A stretch of DNA of 64,000 nt from Liopterus haemorrhoidalis (Eukaryota; Arthropoda; Insecta; Coleoptera; Dytiscidae). Every line of letters begins with the position of its first letter. Positions within the stretch are counted from its first letter, which is position 1. The notes under the pieces were generated by a model that ran no database searches, was not told the DNA's origin, and saw only the letters and a program-made list of their open reading frames with translations. This document shows, one piece after another, positions 35,401-46,884 of this stretch. The translations under genes were made by a program, and so were the position numbers. The DNA lies in contig OZ020625.1 in the NCBI GenBank assembly GCA_963971575.1, forward strand, positions 24,764,992-24,828,991, in the 5' to 3' direction.

Positions 35401-38400
35401 CGGCTTAAAGGATTTTTATGAAACTTCATATTTAAGCTTTTGACAACAATGGCACAAGTTGATCAACTTTTAGTAAAAATCGGAAAAATCGTGTAGAAAT
35501 GGGAGTTTACTCGTGTCGATTTTAAGATTTTTGCGAATATTTAGCAACAGAAAAATATATCTAAAAAATTGATGTGAAGTGTGAATATTTACACATTTCA
35601 GGGTTTCGCAGGTATATAATAAGTGAAGGCGGTATGCTGAGTGTGTAGGACAAATTTTACTTTGTAGTAATCACGGCAAAATGAACGATATTTTTAAAAT
35701 AATTTATCGTCTGTTAATCATATAATAAGACTGGTTATTAAATTTACGCTCATAAAAATTAAATACAACATTTGTCAAAATATAACTAGAATTTTGACAA
35801 AATAATTTCAACATAATAAAAATGCAAAAAAAAACAGAAAAAATAAAATTCACTCCGGTACCCGAACTCGAAACCCTTCGTTTTCCAGCCAGTTTAAGAG
35901 CGCTCTAACGCATGTAGCCATCGCACGCCATGCATGTTAGTGTCTTACATTGGTATAACGTTTGTACTTTGTGAACCAAAAACCACAAAAAATGCGTTAT
36001 TTTCCAAAAACATAATCTGATCAAAAATTCCTGTTGTACTATTTCGGTTCACACCAATATACATTACTTAGAATTTTTTTAGATTTTTAGTTTAAACCAT
36101 CTGAGCTACAGGGTGTGGGACAAAAATTTTTTTGCACATTTTTGGCAAAAATCGCATCAAAATAATTTATTTTGCAAAAATAAAAATTTGATCGTTAATC
36201 CACGTACTAAGGGCTTTCATTTGATACTCTACTCAGAATTTAAAAAAAATATTTTTGTTTTCGATGAGCACATATTTGTTTATATTTTTAGGGGGGTATG
36301 TTTTTTAGATGTTTTAATATTTTTCCTATGTGCGGGTCAAAAAGTTGTATAAGCATGCCAAATTTCAACTCTCTAGGTTTAGCCGTTTGGCTACAATTTT
36401 TACCGAACAGACAGACAGACAGACAGACAGGCAGACAGACAGACAGATAGACAGACAGCCAGACAGACAGACAGACGACAAAATGACGGTATAAGGGTTT
36501 TTTTGTCATACCTACAAAACCCTAAAAACATATCCCCCTACAACAATGTCCAAATATGTGCTCATCGAAAAATTTAAATTCTGAGAGGGTTTCAAATGAA
36601 AGCTCTTAATACGTGGATTAACGATCAAAATTTTATTTTTGCCAAATAAATTATTTTGATTCCATTTTTGCTTAAATTCTGCAAAAAAATTGTTCCACGC
36701 CCTGTAGCCCAGATGGTTTAAACTAAAAATCTGAACAAATTCTAAGTAATGTACATTGGTGTGAACCGGAATAGTACATACAATAGGAATTTTGGATCAG
36801 ATTATGTTTTCGGAAAAGAACGCATTTTTTGTGTTTTTTTTTTGTTGACGATGTACAAAAGTTATAGTTATGTAACACACTATACTAGAAGGCGTAGTTT
36901 TTTCCATTTTTATTTTTTTTAAATTATTTTGTCAAAATTCTAGTTATATTTTGGCAAATAAATGTGGCATTTAATTTTTAAGACCGTAAATTTAATAACC
37001 AGTTGGAATTGTTGGAATTATATTTTCATTCTGTCTCATGTATACGAAACCAGACGGACGGAGCCTATGAATTAAAACAACCAATGGAAGCCATAGTCGC
37101 ATTTTTCTAAATTTTAATGATTATTGCTATAAAAAAAATACTGCATATATTTAGAAACCTAAATAATGGTATTAAGTATTCGAATTAAAATTAACAAAAA
37201 AATATTTTAACATAAAATTTGTTTGTAAAGTTTATAGATTAAGAGACGATAAATTATTTTAATAATATCGTTCATTTTGTCGGTACCAAAAAGCAAAATT
37301 TGTCCTACATACTCAGCATGCCGCCTTCACTTATTATATACCTGCGAAACCCTGCAATGTGTGAAAATTTACACTTCACATCTTTTTTAGGGTTTTGTAG
37401 GTATGACCAAAAAACCGTTATGCCGTCATTTTGTCGTCTGTCTGTCTGTCTGTCTGTCTGTTCGGTAAAAATTGTAGCCAAACGGCTAAACCTAGAGAGT
37501 TGAAATTTGGCATGCTTATACAACTCTTTGACCCGCACATATGAAAAATACTAAAACATCTAAAAAACATACCCCCCTAAAAATATAAACAAATATGTGC
37601 TCATCGAAAACAAAAATTTTTTTTTTTAATTCTGAGTAGGGTATCAAATGAAAACCCTTAGTACGTGGATTAACGATCAAATTTTTATTTTGGGAAAATA
37701 AATTATTTTGATGCGATTTTTGCCAAAAATGTGCAAAAAAAATTTTGTCCCACACCCTGTAGCCCAGATGGTTTAAACTAAAAATCTAAAAAAATTCTAA
37801 GTAATGTATATTGGTGTGAACCGAAATAGTACAACAGGAATTTTTGATCAGATTATGTTTTTGGAAAATAACGCATTTTTTGTGGTTTTTGGTTCACAAA
37901 GTACAAAAGTTATACCAATGTAAGACACTCACATGCATGGCGTGCGATGGCGACATGCGTTAGGGCACTCTTAAACTGGCTGGAAAACGAAGGGTTTCGA
38001 GTTCGAGTACGGAGTGAATTTTATTTTTTCTGTTTTTTTTTTGCATTTTTATTATGTTGAAATTATTTTGTCAAAATTCTAGTTATATTTTGACAAATGT
38101 TGTATTTAATTTTTAAGAGCGTAAATTTAATAACCAGTCTTATTATATGATTAACAGACGATAAATTATTTTAAAAATATCGTTCATTTTGCCGTGATTA
38201 CTATAAAGTAAAATTTGTCCTACACACTCAGCATACCGCCTTCACTTATTATATACCTGCGAAACCCTGAAATGTGTGAATATTCACACTTCACATCAAT
38301 TTTTTAGGTCATCACTTGTATTTCCGAAGCGAGGACCTTTTTTTTATAGATTATCTCCTGAAATTTAGAAGTGAGAACCTTATTCATAGTTATGACTTCC

Positions 38401-41400
38401 GGGCCCCCTCCAAAAAAAAAAATTCCTGGGTGCGCCACTGCATGCAACCCTAAAACTAGTCGTAGTAATATGTGTAACCAGGACACGACATTAATTGTTT
38501 ATGACGGAAAAAAATAACACTAATTTCAATTTGTATTTCAGAAAAGAATTATCCACATGATCATCCTCTCCATAATCATCCACCTGGACATCCTTGGCAT
38601 AAACCAGAGCTGTGTCCAAAATCAACAACCACCACCACAACAACTAGAAGACCAACAACAACAAGGCCATCAACAACCACCACAAAACCAACAACAACAA
38701 CTTCAACCACAACTACAAGGCCAACAACAACTACAACCACAACAACAACAACAAGGCCAACAACAACTACAACCACAACAACAAGGCCAACAACAACTAC
38801 AACCACAACAACAACAACAAGGCCAACAACAACTAAAACCACAACAACAACAACAAGGCCAACAACAACTAAAACCACAACAACAAGGCCAACAACAACA
38901 ACAACAACAAAGCCAACAACAACAACAAAGCCAACAACTTCAACCACAACAAAACCATATCCAATAACAACATTACTTCCAACAGAATCTGAAGAAATAG
39001 TAGACGAAAATACATTTAAAAATATAATACAAAACAACTATTATAACAAATTAATACCATCAGACCTCAAAAAACATCTACTTGGCCAGTCAATACCACT
39101 ACAAAAACTACAAAAAGCATTAAAAAAATTCGATCAAAACATACAAAAAAATACCCAATTCCCAACCACAGAAATTGATATACTACAAAAAAATGTTAAA
39201 CATTATTTGAAAGACCTAAAAACAAGCAAACAATTAAAATCAGCCACTCTGAAAGATAAAGTGGAAAACGGAGAATTGGAATTAAGCCCTGAATTAAAAG
39301 ATTATATATTGCATGACAAAATACGCACTAACAAAGAATTAAATGATTTACTTAATAAACTCCCAAAAGAAATGGAGGAGAAGAAATTGGATTATTGGAC
39401 AAACTACAATAACCCTGATATTCTTACACCACAGGAAATTGAAAAAATTGAAAAAGAAATATCTGAAATGATAAAAAGTGATATTGCAAAAAACACAAAA
39501 CCAGACGCAACAGAACTGGCAAAAAATGGCAAACTTAATGGAATATTAAGCCCAGATCTAATAAATTTTATTTTAAACCCTAAAACAATCAAAGAAGATA
39601 AACTACTAAATAAATTACAAAAAGATATAGAGAACAGTAAAAAGAAATCTGCATTGCCAGGAGATCTAACACCAGAAGAACTGGATGAGGTAGAAAAACA
39701 AGTTACCGATTTATTAAACTCAAATAAACAACAAACAACAGACTTATTCACCCTTCTAAATACAGGGGAATTGGATAAAATCGTGAGTTCTGATTTAAAA
39801 AAATATCTCCAAGGAGAAAAAAGCTTAACAACTGAAGATCTGAAGGAATTAAAAAAAGAATTTAATGATAACATCAAAAAATCCCTGGATCATTATTATA
39901 CTGAAGAATATAATGCCTTATTATCCAATCAAACTATACCAGAAGACAAGTTGAAACCTGAACAACTAAAAGAAATCGAAAACCAAGTTAACAAACTTCT
40001 ATCAAACCCTGAAGAAACATTATTTGATGTTATTAACAGTGGAAAATTGGATAATATACTAACAGAAATTTTAAAAAAATATTTACTCCATGGCCAAAGT
40101 TTTGACAAGCCAACACTAGAAAAAATGAAAACAGATTTTGAAAAGAAACTTCCAAATATTTCACTTGAAAATAAAAAATATAGTGATGAAATCCTAGATC
40201 TTATACAAACCGGAATTGATTCTTTACAGCAATCAAATTTATTAGACTTAATAAAAAACGGTAAATTAGATCATTTATTAACACCTGAAATTAAAAAACA
40301 AATATTGGGACAACAAAAATACCCAAAAAATAAACTAAAAGATATGATTAAAGATTTACAAAAAAATACAGCACCAGAAAATGAAGTTCTTAAAGAAATT
40401 ATTAAAATATTAAACGATACCCTTCAAAAACCAGACGTGATGGAACTTGTTAAAGAAGGAAAACTTGACAATCTTATAACACCAGATATTAAAAAAGTAT
40501 TACTAGGACAAAAATCTGATATAGATTTAGACAAAATGACAAAAGAGCTAGAAGAAAATTTGCAAAGTGTATTAGTTAAAAATCCAACTCCATACACTCC
40601 ATCAGAACTGACAGAATATGAAAAAGAGATCAAGCAATTATTAAAAGATACAAAAGAAATTTTAGATAAAGTCAAAAATGGTGAACTAGATAAACTTTTG
40701 ACACCAAACATAAAAAAACAATTGCTAGGACAACAAAAATACAACAAAAAAGATTTAGAAGACATGGTTAAAGATTTAGAACAAAATTTTGGCACTCAAT
40801 TGGTAGAATATTTAAAAAATCCCACAGTAGCAAAACATTCACCTGAAGAACTTAAAAATTACGTTGACAAAATCACAAACATGTTGCAAAATGCAGACCA
40901 AGACTTGTTAGAACTTGTTAAAAATGGTAGTTTAGATCATCTAGTAACACCTGATATTAAAAAACAATTACTTGGAGAAGCAAAGTATAACAAAAAACAA
41001 CTTCAGGATATGGTTAAAGACTTGAACAATAATTATATAGATCTATCTTATATTGAACCAAATGATCTCCAAAGTTTCAACGAAATTGAAAAACTTTTAA
41101 AAGAAGCAATTGTAAATGCTGAAGAACCAGATGATAACTTGTTGAAACTTGTAAGGAATGGTGAATTAGATGAACTTATAACATCAGACATTAAAAAACA
41201 TTTGTTAGGAGAACAAAAATACAACAAAAATGAATTAGAAGACATGGTAAAAGACTTAGGGAAAAATTTTGCTGCTCAATTGGTCAGATATTTTACAAAT
41301 CCATCAATAGCAACGCATTCTCCTGATGAATTAAAAAAATACGTCGATGAAATCACAAACCTTTTGCAAAATGCAGAAGAAGACACGTTGGAGCTTGTTA

Positions 41401-43835
41401 AAAACGGTAGTTTAGACCATCTCATAACACCTGACATAAAAAAACAATTACTTGGAGAAGCAAAATATAACAAAAAACAACTGCAAGGTATGGTTAAAGA
41501 ATTAAACAAAAATTATATGGATATATTAGAAGTTAAGCCAGAAGATCTCCAGAGATTCAACGAGATTGAAAAACTTTTAAAAGAAGCATTTGTAAATGCT
41601 GAAGAACCAGATGATAACTTGTTGAAACTTGTAAGGGATGGTGATCTGGATAACCTTATAACACGAGGCATTAAAAAACATTTGTTAGGAGAACAAAAAT
41701 ACAACAAAAATGAATTAGAAGACATGGTTAATGACTTAAAGAAAAATTTTGCTGCTCAATTGGTCAGATATTTTACAAATCCATCAATAGCAACGCATTC
41801 TCCTGATGAATTAAAAAAATACTTTGATGAAATCACAAACCTTTTGCAAAATGCAGAAGAAGATACGTTGGATCTTGTCAAAAACGGTAGTTTAGACCAT
41901 TTCATAACACCTGACATAAAAAAACAATTACTTGGAGAAGCAAAATATAACAAAAAACAATTGCAAGGTATGGTTAATGAATTAAACAAAAATTATATGG
42001 ATATATCAGAAGTTAAGCCAGAAGATCTCCAGAGATTCAACGAGATTGAAAAACTTTTAAAAGAAGCAATTGTAAATGCTGAAGAACCCGATGATAACTT
42101 GTTGAAACTTGTAAGGGATGGTGAACTGGATAACCTTATAACACCAGACATTAAAAAACATTTGTTAGGAGAACAAAAATATAACAAAAATGAGTTAGAA
42201 GACATGGTTAATGACTTAAAGAAAAATTTTGCTGCTCAATTGGTCAGATATTTTACAAATCCATCAATAGCAACGCATTCTCCTGATGAATTAAAAAAAT
42301 ACTTTGATGAAATCACAAACCTTTTGCAAAATGCAGAAGAAGACACGCTGGATCTTGTCAAAAATGGTAGTTTAGACCACCTAGTAACGCCTGACATTAA
42401 GAAACAATTACTTGGAGAAGCAAAGTATAACAAAAATCAACTCCAAGGGATGGTTAACCAGTTAAACAATAAAGATCTAACTAATATTACTCCAGATGAT
42501 ATCAAAAGAGTTAAAGATATCGAAAAGTTGTTAAAAGAAGCAATAACAAATGCCGAAGAACCAGCATTAGACGTGTTAAAACTTGTCAAAAATGGAGAGT
42601 TGGATAATATTTTAACACCAGAAATAAAAAAACAATTACTTGGAGAATATAAATATAACAGAAAGGAACTAGAAGATATGATGAAAGAATTGGACAAAAC
42701 CTTTCAAGATGAGTTAGTAAAACATATTAGGAACCCAAATTCACAACTAAATACAATAGTTCTTGCCCAAAATATCGAGGAAATAAAAAAGTTACTCCAA
42801 ACTGCAATGGATCAAAAACAACCTAACCCAAATAAAGAAAAATTGATCAATTTGATTAACTCTGGTGGTCTAGATATGTTGTCTCCTATTGTTAAAAATC
42901 ACCTCTTAGGCACATCGATAACACCTTTAGAAGAAGTAAAAATAGAGCTCGAAAATAACATTAAAGAAGCCATAAGAAAAAACCCATCCAAAGCAAATAC
43001 TCTAGAAAAATTGAAGAATATTATAAAATCTGTTATCGAAGATGAAACTTTACAGAAACCAGACACCAGAAAAGAGTTACAGAATCTTCTAAATGGTCCT
43101 TTGTCCTTTTTAGGGCAAAATGTAAAAGACTACATCTTAGGAAAATCTTCAGACTTACAACAAATAAAAAAAGAACTAAACAAAAATAGCGTTAATGAAA
43201 TATTAAAATCAAATAATAGAAAACGACAAGAAGAAATCAAAAAATTAAAAGACAAAATAATGTCCTTAATTGAGGAAGACTTAAAGGATAATAACAATCT
43301 TCTAAACTTAGCAACCAGTGGAAAATTATCAAAAATTTCACCATCTGCCTCTGAATATATCCTTGGTAAAAAATTAACAGAACCCGAATTACAAAAACTT
43401 AAACAAGAAGTAAATGACAATATTGATGAAGCAGTTTTGGCTTATTTTGAAAATGATAGAAAGACAGATTTAACTCCTGAGCAATTGTCCAATTTACGAA
43501 ATGAATTAAATAAGAAAATAGATGACGATATATTGAATGCTGAGCCAGTTTTAACAGAAGAGGAAGAAATGACATGGTTAAGAGATATTCTATCTTCTGG
43601 AAAGTATGATCACTTAATCCCCTGGGAGATCAAGGGAATAATTAATGGGACAACGCACCCAACACCTTCTAGAATTGAAGACCTGATGGAACAAATTCGT
43701 AATATTCCAGATACTAATAATGAGGTTAAAAATGTTAAGACAATTATCCAAAAAGGACTACGGGATATATCGGAACATATAAAGGAGTCCGTTAATCGAG
43801 GGACAGTGGGATATTATAGGAACTGGGAGAATTAG
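32327..43835 (+). CDS. Gene A: giant secreted His-module/Thr-rich/IKKxLLG-repeat protein (3 coding exons, 1862 aa)
   Basis: I do not recognise this family. Exons 32327-32495, 32711-32836 and 38542-43835 join with phase-1 introns (GAC and GAA codons across the joins), total 5589 nt. Order: signal peptide (LLLLECMVIVFALP, residues ~5-18); Gly/His-rich stretch with MHGHMHGHHGQGH; a CGG junction; exon 2 module (HNHPPGHPWHRPHLC); second module (HNHPPGHPWHKPELC); ~120 residues of Thr with Arg-Pro/Lys-Pro (mucin-like); about 20 units of ~75-80 aa, each with N-G-x-L-D-x-L-x-T-P-D-IKK-x-LLG-E and Lys/Glu-rich helices. No transmembrane segment after the signal peptide. His clusters suggest binding of Zn, Cu or Ni and the Thr tract suggests O-glycosylation; both are inference. 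It ends about 75 residues earlier than gene B relative to homologous sequence. Confidence 0.75.
32553..32622. repeat. Short palindromic repeat in gene A intron 1
   Basis: AAAATTCGATGCGAGTGG and CACGAGCATCGAATTTTGG face each other across ~35 bp of GAGTGCGAGCCGTAGGCGAG sequence, in a 215-bp intron. Likely a tiny MITE or foldback. Confidence 0.5.
32711..32836 (+). CDS. Gene A coding exon 2 (His/Pro module)
   Basis: 126 nt, symmetric phase 1-1, preceded by CGAATTTTAG and followed by GTGAGT. It encodes YPVGHHMHNHPPGHPWHRPH, then LCKPVEE and a TNCG end. Same length and phase as gene B exon 2. Confidence 0.82.
32951..34885. mobile_element. TIR element with an 82-bp tandem array, superfamily unknown
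   Basis: Perfect 22-bp TIR starting GGTGCCTGTCCACTTGAGAG at 32951 and its complement ending at 34885. It contains the 82-bp array, an AT-rich centre (33720-34550) and more CTCTCGAGAG/CTCTCGGAGAG boxes near the right end, including an internal direct copy of the TIR at 34813. No transposase frame. The target duplication is unclear (flanks AAA and ATA). Confidence 0.75.
32985..33590. repeat. 82-bp tandem repeat, about 7 copies
   Basis: GGGTTTGTCCACTAGAGAGC recurs at exactly 82-bp steps (33006, 33088, 33170 and onward). Each unit holds two CTCTCGAGAG palindromes. Copies differ at a few positions only (CGATCGGG/CGACCGGG, CCTTGCG/CCCTGCG). Confidence 0.92.
35219..35560 (-). repeat. Rep-A copy, reverse
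   Basis: Starts CGACCTCCAACATATATAAA, includes a short GTCT microsatellite (35330-35375) and the AT-rich body, truncated where Rep-B begins at ~35567. Confidence 0.8.
35567..36530 (+). repeat. Rep-B copy, complete
   Basis: 5' ATTGATGTGAAGTGTGAATA to 3' CATACCTACAAAACCCTAAA, with a GACA microsatellite at 36408-36475. It forms an inverted pair with 37384-38303. Confidence 0.87.
36531..37383 (-). repeat. Rep-B copy, reverse, diverged
   Basis: Same landmarks in reverse (TACGTGGATTAACGATCAAA, CACACTTCACATC-like end) but no microsatellite, and more divergence than its neighbours. A non-homologous stretch at 37040-37250 is shared with the copies at 44760-45000 and 52030-52250. Confidence 0.72.
37384..38303 (-). 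repeat. Rep-B copy, reverse, complete
   Basis: From TTTTTTAGGGTTTTGTAGGT to TTCACACTTCACATCAATTT. It closely matches 35567-36530 in inverted orientation. It lies ~240 bp upstream of the gene A exon 3 acceptor. Confidence 0.87.
38306..38441. mobile_element. hAT-like terminal fragment
   Basis: The sequence ends GGGTGCGCCACTG; read in reverse it starts CAGTGGCGCACCCAGG, typical of hAT termini. Only one end found. Similar CAGTGGCG ends occur near 8015 and 12637. Confidence 0.4.
38542..43835 (+). CDS. Gene A coding exon 3 (module 2, Thr tract, LLG repeats)
   Basis: The acceptor TTGTATTTCAG ends at 38541, and the open frame runs 1764 codons to TAG at 43833. The true frame reads Thr/Pro across 38630-38960; Gln-rich (+) and Val-rich (-) frames there are shadows. 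The IKKxLLG core recurs from ~39073 (LKKHLLGQ) to ~43630. Units 41101-42540 repeat at 480 bp with near-identical DNA. No in-frame ATG exists in the first 660 nt, so the exon cannot be an independent gene start there. Confidence 0.85.
40621..42540 (+). repeat. 480-bp higher-order tandem repeat inside gene A
   Basis: Each 480-bp block (160 codons) holds two alternating LLG units, one ending in HSPDELKKY..EITNLLQNA and one in FNEIEKLLKEA. 41281-41340, 41761-41820 and 42241-42300 are identical over 60 bases; the block at 40801 is more diverged. Confidence 0.93.
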
Positions 43836-44545
43836 TGTAACCCTTCAACAGGCATGCATCTAATACACTGGAAGAAATTTAAATAGCCTCAACCAGATTT
43901 TTCTTCTAAATAAAAAACTGATTTCTCAAATTGATTGCTGTAATAATCTTTGTTATCGTTAATTATAATTTTTTGTATAATTATATATTATTTATTATTT
44001 ATTTACATAATTATTTATTTATTATTTTTAGTTACTAATAATAAATTTTATTGATCAGTTGTGCGTACAAGAAGGATACAAAAAACCCAGTTACAGTAAA
44101 AGTTTAAATAATTAACCACTTAAGGGTGCGCACAACCGTAAAGTTTCTTATACAAGACTAACAACCTGAAATAAAATTAGTAAGAATCTATATATCAAAA
44201 TTTTCAGCGAATTTTTATCTATCTAATAGGATATTTGTAATTGTAAAAAGAACTGTCATGTAATTGTAAATAAACAAATTGCGTTATAAACGCCATATTG
44301 TAAACCATTCGACGCATATTTGTGTACCATGCAGCAAATTGTAGCTAAAGCTCCATTCTACAAATATGTTTGGAGATAATTTGTTCTATTGTGAAAATTA
44401 CTTATAGTTACTGTACTTGGTAATCTACTTTTGCCGCCACCTCGAATCTGCCGCAGTTTCTTATACAAGACTAACAACCTGAAATAAAATTAGTAAGAAT
44501 CTATATATCAAAATTTTCAGCGAATTTTTATCTATCTAATAGGAT
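43836..44545 (+). other. Gene A 3' flank with a ~97-bp duplication
   Basis: AATAAA at 43909-43914 is a candidate polyadenylation signal, 74 bp after the stop. A ~97-bp block starting AGTTTCTTATACAAGACTAA occurs at 44150-44246 and again at 44455-44550. Otherwise AT-rich, with no gene. Confidence 0.55.
43909..43914 (+). terminator. Candidate polyadenylation signal, gene A
   Basis: AATAAA 74 bp downstream of the TAG; a GT-rich cleavage region is plausible at 43930-43960. Not verified. Confidence 0.45.
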
Positions 44546-44765
44546 ATTTTTAATAGGGGATAGGCATGATTTTTTTAATTATAGTCCTCTTGTTGCATAT
44601 AACATAAAAAATTGATGTGAAGTGTGAATTTTCACACATTTCAGGGTTTTGCAGGTATTTAGGGGATAGGCATGATTTTTTTAATTATAGTCCTCTTGTT
44701 GCATATAACATAAAAAATTGATGTGAAGTGTGAATTTTCACACATTTCAGGGTTTTGCAGGTATT
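44546..44765. repeat. ~104-bp tandem duplication at a Rep-B 5' end
   Basis: GGGGATAGGCATGATTTTTT ... GGGTTTTGCAGGTATTTAG occurs twice head to tail (~44556 and ~44660), duplicating Rep-B's first ~50 bp with its left flank. Confidence 0.8.
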
Positions 44766-45698
44766 TAGTAAGTGAATGATGATTATTTTGGATGCGAAAA
44801 CAAATTTTATATTAAAATATTTTTTTTGTTAATTTTAATTCGAACGCCTAATACCATTATTTAAGTTTCTAAATATGTGTAGTATTTTTTTTATATAGCA
44901 AGGTTCATAAAGAATTTTAAAAATTGCGCCTATGGCTTCCATTGGTTGTTATAAGTTCCGTCCCTCTGGTTTCGTGTACATTGAAACAGAAGTAAATTAT
45001 AATTTAAACAATTTCCACTGGTTATTAAATTTACGCTTTTAAAAATTAAATGCAACATTTGCCAAAATATAACTAGAATTTTGAAAAAATAATTTAAACA
45101 ATATAAAAATTAAGAAAAAAAAAAACAAAAAATAATATAGTCTCCACCGACAGGGTTCGATCCCTTTCGGATCGGGTTACTTGGTTGAAAAATCAGCGTC
45201 AAATACCACTACACCAGCAACACACGTTCCAGTGTGGCGTGTTACAAAGCTATAACTTGTGTACATTATTAGCCAAAAATCACAAAAAATGCGTTTTTCT
45301 CCAAAAACATAATCTGATCAAAAATTCCTGTTGTACTATTCCGGTTCACACCAATGTACATTACTTAGAATTTTTTCAGATTTTTAGTTTAAACCATCTG
45401 GGCTACAGGGTGTGGGACAAAAAAATTTTTGCACAATTTTGGCAAAAATCGCTTCAAAATAATTTATTTTGCAAAAATAAAAATTTGATCGTTAATCCAC
45501 GTACCAAGGGCTGTCATTTGATACCCTACTCAGAATTATAAAAAAATATTTTTTTTTTCGATGAGCACATATTTGTTTATATTTTTAGGGGGATATGTTT
45601 TTTAGATGTTTTAGTATTTTTTCTATGTGCGGGTTAAAGAGTTGTATAAGCAAATTTCAAGTCTCTAGGTTTAGCCGTTTGGCTACAATTTTTACCGA

Positions 45699-45751
<53 letters not shown>

Positions 45752-45850
45752 GAGACAGAGAGACAGACAGACAGACAGACAGACATATAGAACTCTCTAA
45801 GTTTAGCCGTTTGGCTACAAAAATGACGGTATAAGGGTCCTAAAAAGGTC
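44707..45850 (+). repeat. Rep-B copy, longer variant
   Basis: It carries the extra 5' segment shared with 36990-37380 and 52030-52250 (AATACCATTATTTAAGTTTC, GCGCCTATGGCTTCCATTG), then the standard body and a long pure GACA array at 45701-45785. Confidence 0.8.
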
Positions 45851-46451
45851 CTCTACACGATTCGGGTCCTAACCAAGGACCTACGAGTCGCAAAGGTATC
45901 TTCGCAAAATTCGTGCTGTTCCCAAGAGGGCTGCCTTTTGCAACTGTCCGGTTGTAACGCATTATTATTATTATTGTAACATAGTCAATAAATTATATTA
46001 TTATTATTCTTATTATTATTTCGTACCAGTTTCGGTTCTCTTAAAAATTTCGGTTAATTTCGGTTTTCGGTTCGGTTTTGGTTCGGACTTTCTGAACATA
46101 ACCCATATTTGTTGTTGAATATATTGAGACGTTTTCTCCAGTATGGTATTTCCTATCATTGTTATTATATTTAGCTTATCTTGTAGTTTGCATTTAAATT
46201 TATATTGACCTATCGCCTCTCCATATCATTGCCAATTTTTGTTATTGTTTTTTAACTCTGTAAAAACAGACTGTTTTGTTCAGTACCGTCTTCTGGTATA
46301 TTGACTTTTAAACTTTAAATCGTCAATGGAGTGGCCGACCTCGTTAATATCACGCAATTCTTTCAACACAAAAACACAAAAAATGCGTTTTTTTCCCAAA
46401 ACATAATCTGATCAAAAATTTTTGTTGCACTATTCCGGTTCACACCAGTGT
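45851..46451. other. Unassigned interval and Rep-B remnant
   Basis: A (TTA)n run at 45963-46020 and repeats of TTCGGTT at 46020-46095. From ~46370 the sequence is Rep-B (ACACAAAAAATGCG, ATAATCTGATCAAAAA) up to the mariner border. No gene. Confidence 0.45.
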
Positions 46452-46581
46452 ACGAGGGATGTATCCAAAGTTCTGGGAATTCACCTATAATTTTTATTAT
46501 TTTGTTAATTTTCGTCAATATTACAATGTAGTTTTTCAACATAATCTCCATTTAACTGAATCCATTTATTCCAACGATAAA

Positions 46582-46815
46582 CTAATGCTCTTGAAGTTGA
46601 CGACAAGTATCAGACCTATTGAGTTTCTGTTCTGGTCCCAACAGCCTTGGCACCCAGCGCGGCGAAACCTTGCTAACGCTCAAAATATCATGCAAGATGT
46701 CATGAACTTGTCGTGTACCTATCCCTAGGCGCACACTAATTTGACGAATAGTCATTCGCCTGTCCTCTTTCAGTAGGTCTTCGACGGCAGTAATGTTTCT
46801 TTCATTTACCGACAT
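46582..46815 (-). pseudogene. mariner transposase N-terminal fragment
   Basis: 77 residues with the second HTH of the paired DNA-binding region and the WVPRLLGPEQK linker; stop at 46582 right after RQLQEH. No catalytic Asp present. Confidence 0.82.
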
Positions 46816-46884
46816 GCTTGGGCGCCCACTGCGTGGATCGTCTTCTAGTTATGTTCTACCGGTTTTAAAACGATCGATCCACTG

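Noticed and set aside
38557..39037. Gln-rich (+) and Val-rich (-) proteins over the ACA-rich tract
   Set aside because: They are shadow frames; the Thr/Pro frame is continuous with the exon 3 repeats and with the phase-1 acceptor.
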